Below, in pieces: positions 6,659 through 12,850 of a DNA stretch of 18,629 nt; within the stretch, counting starts at the first letter, position 1; each line of letters starts with the position of its first letter. The notes under the pieces were generated by a model, which was not told the origin of the DNA, did not search any database, and saw only the letters and a list, made by a program, of their open reading frames with translations. Both the position numbers and the translations under genes were made by a program. Source of the stretch: Propionibacteriaceae bacterium (lineage in GTDB: Bacteria; Actinomycetota; Actinomycetes; Propionibacteriales; Propionibacteriaceae); NCBI GenBank assembly GCA_003158895.1, contig PMLO01000090.1, positions 14,149 through 32,777 of the forward strand, written 5' to 3'.

Positions 6659-7798
6659 TCATCGGTCGATCCGGCCGTCGCGGGCGACTCGCAGGGGCTT
6701 GCCGCGCCAGGTGATGCGGCCCCGGGCTGCGACGGCGGCGAGGACATGTACCGGCAGGAGCAGGTCGGAGACAACCTCGAGCCCGAGATCAACCGGAGTT
6801 GTGCGTGTGCCGAGCAGGTGCTGGCGCAGTCGAGCGGTGGACGCGGCTTTCGCCGTCACCGCGACCAGCATGGCCGCGGCGAGCGCCGGCCGGCGAGCCA
6901 CGACGGCACAGGCGAGCGCCGCGCCGGGCGCGACAACGGGGGCGACGACGAGCGCAGCCAGCGCCGGGTCGGCCTCGTCGCGCAGGAGCCGCAGGCTGAA
7001 GACGAGCCAGCGGCGCATGATGCGCGAGTATGACCTGGCGCTGGGCACCGTCGTACGCAGCGGGTGCGGCAGCGAGGCCTGGGCCAGCCGCAGACCGGCC
7101 CGCCTGTACAGACGGGCCAGCTCGTAGTCGTCGCAGACCTTGTCTTCGACTGCCCCGAAGCCGCCGGCCCGTTCCAGCGCGACACGGGTCGTCAGGTAGA
7201 ACATCCCGTTGATCGACACCGGTGGTGCCACGAGGGACAGCGGCAGGTACGTGAGCAGCGCGTTCCCGTTCACGAACGCCGCAACCAGCCGCGACCACGG
7301 CCCGCCCTCGGCAAGGTAGTACGGGATGCCCGTGACCAGGTCGGCGTGGGCCAGCAGCGTCGAGGCGCGCGCCAGCGTCCCCGGCGGCAGGACGGTGTCG
7401 TCGTCCAGCACCGCCACGAGGTCGTCGGACGCATCGACCGCCCGCGCGAGTTTGAACACCTTGGGGTTGGCTGACGCCGGTGCCGCCTCGTACAGCCGCA
7501 CTTCCACCCGGTCGCAGCCCTCCGCGAGCGACGCGGCAATCCGCTGCCCCTCCACGTCGCCGGTGTCCACGAGCCAGCGGAACCGTGCGTACGGGTGGTT
7601 CGCGAGGTTCGTCGCCAGCTGTTCAGCCAGCAGCGGATCCCCGGACAGGATCGGCTGCAGCACGACGACATCGGGCTCCGGGCCGCGCGTCGGCGGCTCC
7701 CACGCTCGCCTCACCATGGCGTGCCGGACGACAGACAATGCCACGTACCCGCCGAGCAGTCCCCAGCCGACCCCGGCGATGGTCCGCGACGGTCTCAC
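6659..7798 (-). CDS. GT2/GT21 membrane glycosyltransferase, ceramide glucosyltransferase/HpnI-like
   Basis: A 379-aa protein. An N-terminal hydrophobic segment (about 8-24) precedes a GT-A catalytic domain. It has NPKV (111-114), VLDDDTVLPPGTL (130-142, with DDD as the metal-binding DxD), VEDKVCDDYELARLYRRAG (218-235, the acidic third motif) and MRRW (261-264), a variant of the (Q/R)xxRW motif. Two or more hydrophobic helices follow (about 280-320 and 340-358) before a basic tail containing WRGKPLRV. This order is that of ceramide glucosyltransferase and the hopanoid enzyme HpnI. It should add a sugar to a lipid at the cytoplasmic face of the membrane. GTG 7798 makes a GTGA overlap with the epimerase stop; GTG 7810 is the longer alternative. 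Confidence 0.85.
   Translation of the reverse strand: MRPSRTIAGVGWGLLGGYVALSVVRHAMVRRAWEPPTRGPEPDVVVLQPILSGDPLLAEQLATNLANHPYARFRWLVDTGDVEGQRIAASLAEGCDRVEVRLYEAAPASANPKVFKLARAVDASDDLVAVLDDDTVLPPGTLARASTLLAHADLVTGIPYYLAEGGPWSRLVAAFVNGNALLTYLPLSLVAPPVSINGMFYLTTRVALERAGGFGAVEDKVCDDYELARLYRRAGLRLAQASLPHPLRTTVPSARSYSRIMRRWLVFSLRLLRDEADPALAALVVAPVVAPGAALACAVVARRPALAAAMLVAVTAKAASTARLRQHLLGTRTTPVDLGLEVVSDLLLPVHVLAAVAARGRITWRGKPLRVARDGRIDR
6788..6803 (+). repeat. Fifth, partial copy of the 20-bp repeat inside the GT2 gene
   Basis: ATCAACCGGAGTTGTG matches the reverse complement of the 6614-6633 copy in 15 of 16 positions. It lies in the 3' part of the GT2 coding region (residues TTPVDL). Presence inside a gene suggests either a functional site or chance at low probability. 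Confidence 0.4.
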
Positions 7799-8754
7799 CC
7801 GACCCGCCACTGTTCGACGAGTGCGTTCACGGTGTCCGCGATCGAGACCGGCGCCGGACCCAGCGCCGCGTGCAGCCCCGAGGCGTCGAACGTCTTCGAG
7901 CGGGCGAACATCGAGACCCCGAAACGCGTGATCGGCGGCTCGGCGTAGTGGGCCACGAGGCCTGACAACCGCTCGGCCGCGCCGGCGAGCGCCATCGCCA
8001 GGCCGACCGGAACCCTGGGCCGACGAGCGCCGATACCGAGCCGGGCCAGCACATCGTCCACGAACCCGTTGAGCTCCACGGCCTCTCCGTTGGTGACGTT
8101 GAGGACTCCGGTGACTCCCTGCGCCACCGCCTCCAGCACGTAGTGCGAGACCGAGTCGACCGGCGTCAGGTCGCAGCGCACCACGTGACCGTCGCGCCGT
8201 ACGAACCGGGGCAGGACCCCCCTTCGCGCGGCGGCCACCACCCGCGGCAGCAGCACAGTGTCACCCGTGCCGAACACCGCCCGCGGGCGCAGGATGACCC
8301 ACTCCCCCTCGTACGCCCTCACGAGCAGCTCACCTTGAAGCTTGGTCCGCGAGTACGAGCTGATCTGCTCCACGTCCGGTGGCGGGGGCGACTTCTCGGT
8401 GAGGTCAAGCTGGTCGGCGTCCCGATACAGCACGGACGACGACGACACGTACGCGATCCGTGGCCGACCGTGCGTGTCGGCCCACTGGAGTACATGGCGG
8501 GTCGCGTCGACGTTGTCCCGCTGGTAGTCGTCGGGACTCGCCCAGGGCGACGCCAGCGCGGCGGCATGGATGACGGCGTCGACTTCGATGTCGGCTGTCA
8601 GCGGCGAGCGGAGGTCATGCGACACGTACTCGGCCACGTCCGTCGACGGCTGCGGCTTCCGGCCCAGGCCCACGACCTGCCAGCCGCGCGCGGCCGCGTC
8701 CGCTGCGATCCTGCGACCGATGAAGCCGTTGCTCCCGGTCAGCAGCATGCGCAT
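7795..8754 (-). CDS. NAD(P)-dependent epimerase/reductase, extended SDR (3beta-HSD/OleD-like)
   Basis: A 319-aa extended SDR. TGSNGFIG (6-13) is the GxxGxxG dinucleotide motif, SSSS (104-107) supplies the active-site Ser, and SYSRTK (133-138) is YxxxK with Tyr134 and Lys138. LRPRAVFGTGDTVLLPRVV (157-175) resembles the substrate region of 3beta-hydroxysteroid dehydrogenase and OleD-like reductases more than that of sugar-nucleotide epimerases. A beta-keto acid/ester reductase or a sugar epimerase would both fit the cluster. The ATG at 8754 is chosen over upstream codons because TACGCT lies six bases before it. It is the first gene of the minus arm and is divergent from yaaA by 34 bp. Confidence 0.85.
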   Translation of the reverse strand: MRMLLTGSNGFIGRRIAADAAARGWQVVGLGRKPQPSTDVAEYVSHDLRSPLTADIEVDAVIHAAALASPWASPDDYQRDNVDATRHVLQWADTHGRPRIAYVSSSSVLYRDADQLDLTEKSPPPPDVEQISSYSRTKLQGELLVRAYEGEWVILRPRAVFGTGDTVLLPRVVAAARRGVLPRFVRRDGHVVRCDLTPVDSVSHYVLEAVAQGVTGVLNVTNGEAVELNGFVDDVLARLGIGARRPRVPVGLAMALAGAAERLSGLVAHYAEPPITRFGVSMFARSKTFDASGLHAALGPAPVSIADTVNALVEQWRVG

Positions 8755-8760
8755 GGCGCG

Positions 8761-8766
8761 AGCGTA
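8761..8766 (-). promoter_or_regulatory. -10 box TACGCT of the minus-arm promoter
   Basis: The minus strand reads TACGCT, six bases (CGCGCC), then ATG 8754. This is the leaderless spacing. The box lies back to back with the yaaA -10 box, with 10 bp between them. Confidence 0.5.
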
Positions 8767-8776
8767 TTCGGTTGGG

Positions 8777-8782
8777 TACCGT
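8777..8782 (+). promoter_or_regulatory. -10 box TACCGT of yaaA
   Basis: TACCGT, then CTCCAC, then GTG 8789: again a six-base spacing with no ribosome site. It supports the chosen start, which matches the N-terminus expected for YaaA. Confidence 0.5.
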
Positions 8783-8788
8783 CTCCAC

Positions 8789-9568
8789 GTGCTCTCGCTG
8801 ATCTCGCCGGCCAAGTCGCTGGATCTGACGTCGCCGGTCCCCGCCCGCACGTACTCGACCCCGAGGCTCCTGGAGGAGTCGGCGCAGCTGATCGAGGTCA
8901 TGCGCGGCAAGTCGCTGTCGGAGGTCGCTGGCCTCATGCACCTGTCCGACGACCTGGCGGCGCTCAATCTCCAGCGCTATCACGACTTCGAGACACCGTT
9001 CACGGTCCACAACGCCCGGCCGGCGCTGCTGATGTTCGCCGGCGACGTCTACCAGGGCATGGCCGCACGGACCCGGTTCAGCGACGAGGACTTCACCGAA
9101 GCCGGGCAGACGCTGCGGATCCTCTCCGGTCTGTACGGTCTCCTGCGACCGCTCGACCTCATCCAGCCGTACCGCCTCGAGATGGGCGTACGGCTGGCCA
9201 CGAGTCGCGGCCGCACCCTGTACGAGTGGTGGGGCGACCGCCTCACGACACTCGTCGCCGACGATCTCGCCGGCTCCCCCGGCGACCCGGTACTCGTGAA
9301 CCTCGCCTCCCACGAGTACGTGACCGCGGTCGATCTCGACGCGCTCGACGCTCTCGTGGTGTCGCCGCGCTTCGAGGACCAGGGACCGCAGGGCGACTGG
9401 AAAGTGATCTCGTTCAGCGCCAAGCGCGCCCGCGGCGAGATGGCGGCCTGGCTGATCCGCCGCCGAGTCCGCACAGCCACCGACCTCACCGACTTCGACG
9501 CGGCCGGCTACCGCTACGTACCCAGCCTCTCGACCCGGGAGATCCCGGTCTTCCGCCGCAAGCGCTAG
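8789..9568 (+). CDS. yaaA: Peroxide stress protein YaaA (DUF328/UPF0246)
   Basis: A 259-aa protein, the same length as the Escherichia coli YaaA family. Hallmarks are the N-terminal ISPAKSLD (5-12), the central FAGDVYQGM and LRILSGLYGLLRPLDLIQPYRLEMG segments, LVNLASHEY in the second half, and VISFSAKRARGEMA toward the C-terminus. YaaA limits free iron during hydrogen peroxide stress and binds DNA; it is cytosolic. Upstream in-frame codons back to 8570 run through the divergent epimerase gene, so GTG 8789 with its -10 box is the real start. Its stop TAG overlaps the stop of the convergent thioesterase in the tetramer CTAG. Confidence 0.93.
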   Translation: MLSLISPAKSLDLTSPVPARTYSTPRLLEESAQLIEVMRGKSLSEVAGLMHLSDDLAALNLQRYHDFETPFTVHNARPALLMFAGDVYQGMAARTRFSDEDFTEAGQTLRILSGLYGLLRPLDLIQPYRLEMGVRLATSRGRTLYEWWGDRLTTLVADDLAGSPGDPVLVNLASHEYVTAVDLDALDALVVSPRFEDQGPQGDWKVISFSAKRARGEMAAWLIRRRVRTATDLTDFDAAGYRYVPSLSTREIPVFRRKR

Positions 9569-10416
9569 CCCAGCATGTACGGGGCGAGCACGACCCGCCA
9601 CGCGTCCGGGATCGGAGCCGGGCGACCCTGCTGGTCGGCGCAGACGACGGTGGTCGCCGCCTTCGCGTACACGACGCCCGCGTCGTCGCGGATCTCCGAG
9701 CAGAACGACATCGACGTCGTACCGATGCTCGCCACGCCGGTCGCCACCTTGTACGGCTCCATCCGGAACTCGAGCTGCGTCACGTAGTCGACGTCCTGGC
9801 GCACAACCATCCACAGGTAGTCGGCCGTGCCCTGGCCGCGCGTGCGAGCCATCTCGGCGCTCACGGCTTCGGAGAACGCGATCCGGCCCTCCTGCACGTA
9901 GTCGAAGAACTTCACGTTGTTGACGTGACCGTACGAGTCGAGGTCCGACCAGCGGACGCGCAGCGACGTCTCCATCGCGTGCCCGTCCACGGGCAGCCTG
10001 CGCGACGGGCGCAGGGGCTCGGTCGGTTCGAGCTGCGAGGCGAAGTAGCCGCGCTCCTCCGGCGTCAGCCGGCGTACGCCGCCCTTCTCGAAGTCGTACG
10101 GGCACAGCGTGGTCCTCGCGACCGCGGCGACGTTGCCGTCGTGGGTCAGCGTGTACGCGAGCTCGAGCACGGCACCCTTCACCGCCGCCACCTTGACCTC
10201 GGCGACGACCGGCGCACTCGAGTACGAGATCGGCGCGCGGTACTCGATCTCGTGGCTGACCACGATGATGCCGCCGCCGAGCAGGTGCGGGACCGGGCTC
10301 GCGAGCAGGAAGTCGACGCGCGCCTCCTGGAGGTAGTCGACGAAACCGGCGTTGTTGACGTGCCCCTGCGCGTCCATGTCGCCCCAGCGCAGAGGCACCT
10401 CCACGGTGAAGCTCAC
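9565..10416 (-). CDS. Tandem-hotdog acyl-CoA thioesterase (two 4HBT domains)
   Basis: A 283-aa protein built from two fused hotdog domains. The first has RWGDMDAQGHVNNAGFVDYL (10-29) and the second RWSDLDSYGHVNNVKFFDYV (155-174). Both keep the Asp and the HVNN...Y region of the 4-hydroxybenzoyl-CoA thioesterase (FadM/YbgC) type. The domains are joined by a linker around 115-145. It should hydrolyse acyl-CoA to free acid and CoA in the cytosol. GTG 10416 overlaps the stop of the upstream acyl-CoA synthetase gene as GTGA, so the two are translated together. The long open frame running upstream inside the synthetase gene is a shadow. Confidence 0.88.
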   Translation of the reverse strand: MSFTVEVPLRWGDMDAQGHVNNAGFVDYLQEARVDFLLASPVPHLLGGGIIVVSHEIEYRAPISYSSAPVVAEVKVAAVKGAVLELAYTLTHDGNVAAVARTTLCPYDFEKGGVRRLTPEERGYFASQLEPTEPLRPSRRLPVDGHAMETSLRVRWSDLDSYGHVNNVKFFDYVQEGRIAFSEAVSAEMARTRGQGTADYLWMVVRQDVDYVTQLEFRMEPYKVATGVASIGTTSMSFCSEIRDDAGVVYAKAATTVVCADQQGRPAPIPDAWRVVLAPYMLG

Positions 10417-12245
10417 AAGCCGTCGTCCTCTGTCTCGAACAAGCCGTCGACGATCTCCTGGTAGTCCCGGACCACCGTCGCGCGCCGGACCTTCATGTTG
10501 GCCGTGACCTCGCCCGACTCGATCGTCAGCTCGTGCTCGAGGATCGCGTACTTCTTCACGGTCTCCCAGCGCTCGAGCTTGCTGTTCGCGCGCTTCATCT
10601 GCGCGTCGATCCAGTGGCGCACACCGGGAAGCCGGGTCATCTCCGCGTAGCCGAGACCGGCCTTGCCTGTCCGCTCCGCCCAGCGGCGCAGCGCGTCGGG
10701 CTCGAGCACGAGCAGGGCACCGATGTACTTCTGGCCATCGCCGACGGCGATCGCCTGCTGCACGAGCGGCACGTTGGCGACGATGGTGCTCTCGACCTTC
10801 TGCGGCGCCACGTACTTGCCGCCGGACGTCTTCATGAGGTCCTTCTTGCGGTCGGTGATCCGCAGGAAGCCCTTCTCGTCGAGAATGCCGATGTCGCCGG
10901 TGTGGAACCAGCCGTCGGCGTCGAGCGCCTCGGCGGACGCCTCCGGGTTGTCGTGGTAGCCGCGCATGACGAGCGGCCCGCGGACCAGGACCTCGCCGTC
11001 CTCGGCGATCATGCTGTCCATGCCGGGGGTCACGCGACCGACCGTGCCGAAGCGGGGCTCGCTCCAGTGGTTGACGTACGCGACGGCGCTGGTCTCCGTG
11101 AGCCCGTACCCCTCGACGATGAGCAACCCTGCCGAGTAGAACCACGCCTGGATCTGGCGGGACAGCTTCGCCGAGCCCGAGACCATGAACTTCATGCGTC
11201 CCCCGAGGCGGGCTCGCAGCTTGCTGAACACCAGCCTGTCCGCGATCGCGTACTGCACGGCCAGGACCTTGGGCAGCGACTTGCCTTCCAGGCGGTACGG
11301 CATCGCGGCGCGGCCCTTGGCGAATGCCCAGCGGGCTATCGAGCCCTTGAGACCGACCGAGTTCTCACCGGTCAGCACCGCTGAACGGACCTTCTCGAAG
11401 ATGCGTGGTGCACCGCACATGAATGTCGGCTTCACCTCGCCGAGGTTCGACACAATGCGGTCGAGGCGGCCGTCCACCGCGGACGCGAAGCCGATCTGGA
11501 GCTGGATGTAGATCAGGCAGTTGCCGAAGACGTGCGACAACGGGAGCCAGAGGAACTGGAGGTCGTCCATGTCGATGAAGTGCATGGTGTCGATGGCGAC
11601 CGCGAGGTAGGTCCATGCCTGGTGCGGCAGCTCGGCCCCCTTGGGCTTCCCCGTGGTACCCGACGTATAGATGAGCGTGGCCAGGGTGTCTGGCCCCGTG
11701 GCGTCGGTCGCCTTCTTGACCGCGTCGGGATGCGCCTTGGCGTACGCCCTGCCGCTGGCCAGGAACTCGTCCCACGGCACGATCCGGTCGCCCTCGCCGG
11801 CACCGGTGAACAGGACGATGAGCCGCACCTGGTCGTCGAGCTCAGGGTGAGCGGTGATCTTGGCCGCCTGCTCGGCGTCCTCGACGAACGCCACCACAGA
11901 TCCGGAGTCGGACAGGATGAACGCCACGTCCTCGTCGGTGGTGTTCGGGTAGATCGTCGTCGTGGCGGCGCCCGCGAGACCGATCCCGTAGCAGGCGAGG
12001 ATCCACTCGACCCGAGTCGCCGCCGAGATGGCGACCCGCTGCTCGTGCTCGACGCCGTTGCTGAGCAGTGCGGCGGCGACGGCGTCGGAGATCTCACCGA
12101 CGTCGCTCCAGGTGTACGTCTGCCAGGTGTTCCGGACGTCGGGGTATTCGAATGCCGGACGCGCGGGGGTGAGCTGGACCCGTCGCCGAAGCATTGCTCC
12201 TACCGATGGCGGACACTTGGCCTCAATGGTCTCGCGTTCCGTCAC
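10413..12245 (-). CDS. Long-chain fatty-acyl-CoA synthetase (FadD15-like, ANL superfamily)
   Basis: A 610-aa AMP-forming ligase with full motif set: LIYTSGTTGKPKGAE (191-205, P-loop), YGLTETS (380-386), GWFHTGD (445-451) and DRKKDLMKTSGGKYVAP (465-481), the FACS signature. The C-terminal EVTANMKVRR replaces the PKTxxGK lysine loop of short-chain ligases, as in FadD15-type enzymes. It activates long-chain fatty acids as acyl-CoA using ATP, at the inner face of the membrane. AGGGGG (12252-12257, minus strand) six bases before the GTG supports this start. It is divergent from a MarR regulator and coupled to a thioesterase, which suggests control of the acyl-CoA pool. Confidence 0.92.
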   Translation of the reverse strand: MTERETIEAKCPPSVGAMLRRRVQLTPARPAFEYPDVRNTWQTYTWSDVGEISDAVAAALLSNGVEHEQRVAISAATRVEWILACYGIGLAGAATTTIYPNTTDEDVAFILSDSGSVVAFVEDAEQAAKITAHPELDDQVRLIVLFTGAGEGDRIVPWDEFLASGRAYAKAHPDAVKKATDATGPDTLATLIYTSGTTGKPKGAELPHQAWTYLAVAIDTMHFIDMDDLQFLWLPLSHVFGNCLIYIQLQIGFASAVDGRLDRIVSNLGEVKPTFMCGAPRIFEKVRSAVLTGENSVGLKGSIARWAFAKGRAAMPYRLEGKSLPKVLAVQYAIADRLVFSKLRARLGGRMKFMVSGSAKLSRQIQAWFYSAGLLIVEGYGLTETSAVAYVNHWSEPRFGTVGRVTPGMDSMIAEDGEVLVRGPLVMRGYHDNPEASAEALDADGWFHTGDIGILDEKGFLRITDRKKDLMKTSGGKYVAPQKVESTIVANVPLVQQAIAVGDGQKYIGALLVLEPDALRRWAERTGKAGLGYAEMTRLPGVRHWIDAQMKRANSKLERWETVKKYAILEHELTIESGEVTANMKVRRATVVRDYQEIVDGLFETEDDGL

Positions 12246-12264
12246 GGTGCGCCCCCTAACGTCG

Positions 12265-12291
12265 TTGTGGTGCCGCCGATCGTAGCCACAA
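12265..12291. promoter_or_regulatory. Inverted repeat flanking the acyl-CoA synthetase promoter
   Basis: TTGTGG (12265-12270) and CCACAA (12286-12291) are perfect 6-bp arms 15 bp apart. On the minus strand the spacer holds TACGAT (12279-12284), a TANNNT -10 candidate that leaves a leader of about 30 nt with a ribosome site. It is a plausible site for the divergent MarR protein. Confidence 0.35.
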
Positions 12292-12358
12292 TCACCTCAC
12301 AACAGCAGGGGCTCGCGACAAAGCAGGACCCCCGTACATCGTTTATCTCTCAAATGGA

Positions 12359-12364
12359 TACAGT
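12359..12364 (+). promoter_or_regulatory. -10 box TACAGT of the MarR gene
   Basis: TACAGT, six bases (TCTCCT), then ATG 12371. The box overlaps a loose TATC...GATA dyad (12344-12361 region), which could be an autoregulatory site. Confidence 0.5.
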
Positions 12365-12370
12365 TCTCCT

Positions 12371-12817
12371 ATGACCCGCTGGCTTGACGCTGAACAGCAG
12401 CGGATCTGGCGTTCCTGGCTTCTCGGCGTGGCTCGCATCGACAGCGTCCTCACGGACTTTCTGCGTCCTCACAATCTCGACCTCGCCGAGTACGAGATCC
12501 TCGTCGTCCTCTCCGAGTCGGAGACCCGCCGGATGCGCATGAGCGACCTCGCACTGCTCGTCCACCAGTCCCGTTCTCGCCTGACCCACACCGTGAGCCG
12601 ACTCGAGGCCGACGGGCTCGTCGCGCGCGAGCGCACGTGCGACGACGGACGGGGCGTCTACGCCACGCTCACCGACGCCGGGTTCGCGAAGCTCGTCGAG
12701 GCTGCTCCGAGCCACGTGGAGTCCGTACGCAAGGTCTTCATCGACGCCGTCGCCCCGGAGGACTTCGAAGCGATCGGCCGCGCCATGGCAGCCGTTCTCG
12801 CTGCCGAGATCGAGTGA
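12371..12817 (+). CDS. MarR-family transcriptional regulator
   Basis: A 148-aa winged-helix protein. The core reads LDLAEYEILVVLSES (36-50), MRMSDLALLVHQSRSRLTHT (55-74; recognition helix SRSRLTHTVSRLEADGLV) and the wing RERTCDDGRGVYATLTDAG, all standard for MarR. Terminal helices for dimerisation flank the core. It probably represses the divergent acyl-CoA synthetase/thioesterase unit and perhaps itself, releasing DNA on binding a phenolic or acyl ligand; this role is inferred from position only. The start is supported by the -10 box six bases upstream. The downstream dehydrogenase is 33 bp away but has its own -10 box. Confidence 0.9.
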   Translation: MTRWLDAEQQRIWRSWLLGVARIDSVLTDFLRPHNLDLAEYEILVVLSESETRRMRMSDLALLVHQSRSRLTHTVSRLEADGLVARERTCDDGRGVYATLTDAGFAKLVEAAPSHVESVRKVFIDAVAPEDFEAIGRAMAAVLAAEIE

Positions 12818-12829
12818 GCGAGAGCTCAC
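12814..12829. promoter_or_regulatory. Perfect 6-bp hairpin GTGAGC-GAGA-GCTCAC at the MarR stop codon
   Basis: The dyad GTGAGCGAGAGCTCAC has a 6-bp stem and a GNRA-type GAGA loop and overlaps the MarR TGA. No T-run follows, so intrinsic termination is doubtful. It covers the -35 region of the next promoter (-10 at 12838), so an operator is as likely. Confidence 0.4.
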
Positions 12830-12837
12830 GAACCCCA

Positions 12838-12843
12838 TAGGGT
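12838..12843 (+). promoter_or_regulatory. -10 box TAGGGT of the FAD/Fe-S dehydrogenase
   Basis: TAGGGT, seven bases (GAGCGCT), then GTG 12851. This selects GTG 12851 over the in-frame GTG 12842, which lies inside the box. Confidence 0.4.
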
Positions 12844-12850
12844 GAGCGCT

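Noticed and set aside
6396..6792. Small open frames of 71-81 codons in both directions over the repeat region
   Set aside because: Their sequences are readings of the repeats (DRxCGR-like words) or overlap the GT2 gene; no start signals or homology are evident.
8755..8967. Longer start for the epimerase
   Set aside because: It would overlap the yaaA gene, and the dinucleotide-binding motif is at the right distance from ATG 8754.
8143..10464. 773-codon open frame on the plus strand
   Set aside because: It runs antisense through the epimerase and thioesterase genes and overlaps yaaA in another frame; Arg/Pro/Ala-rich composition typical of GC-rich shadow frames.
10417..11145. Upstream extension of the thioesterase frame
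   Set aside because: It overlaps the acyl-CoA synthetase in another frame and has no family features; the GTGA start at 10416 matches the hotdog domain start.
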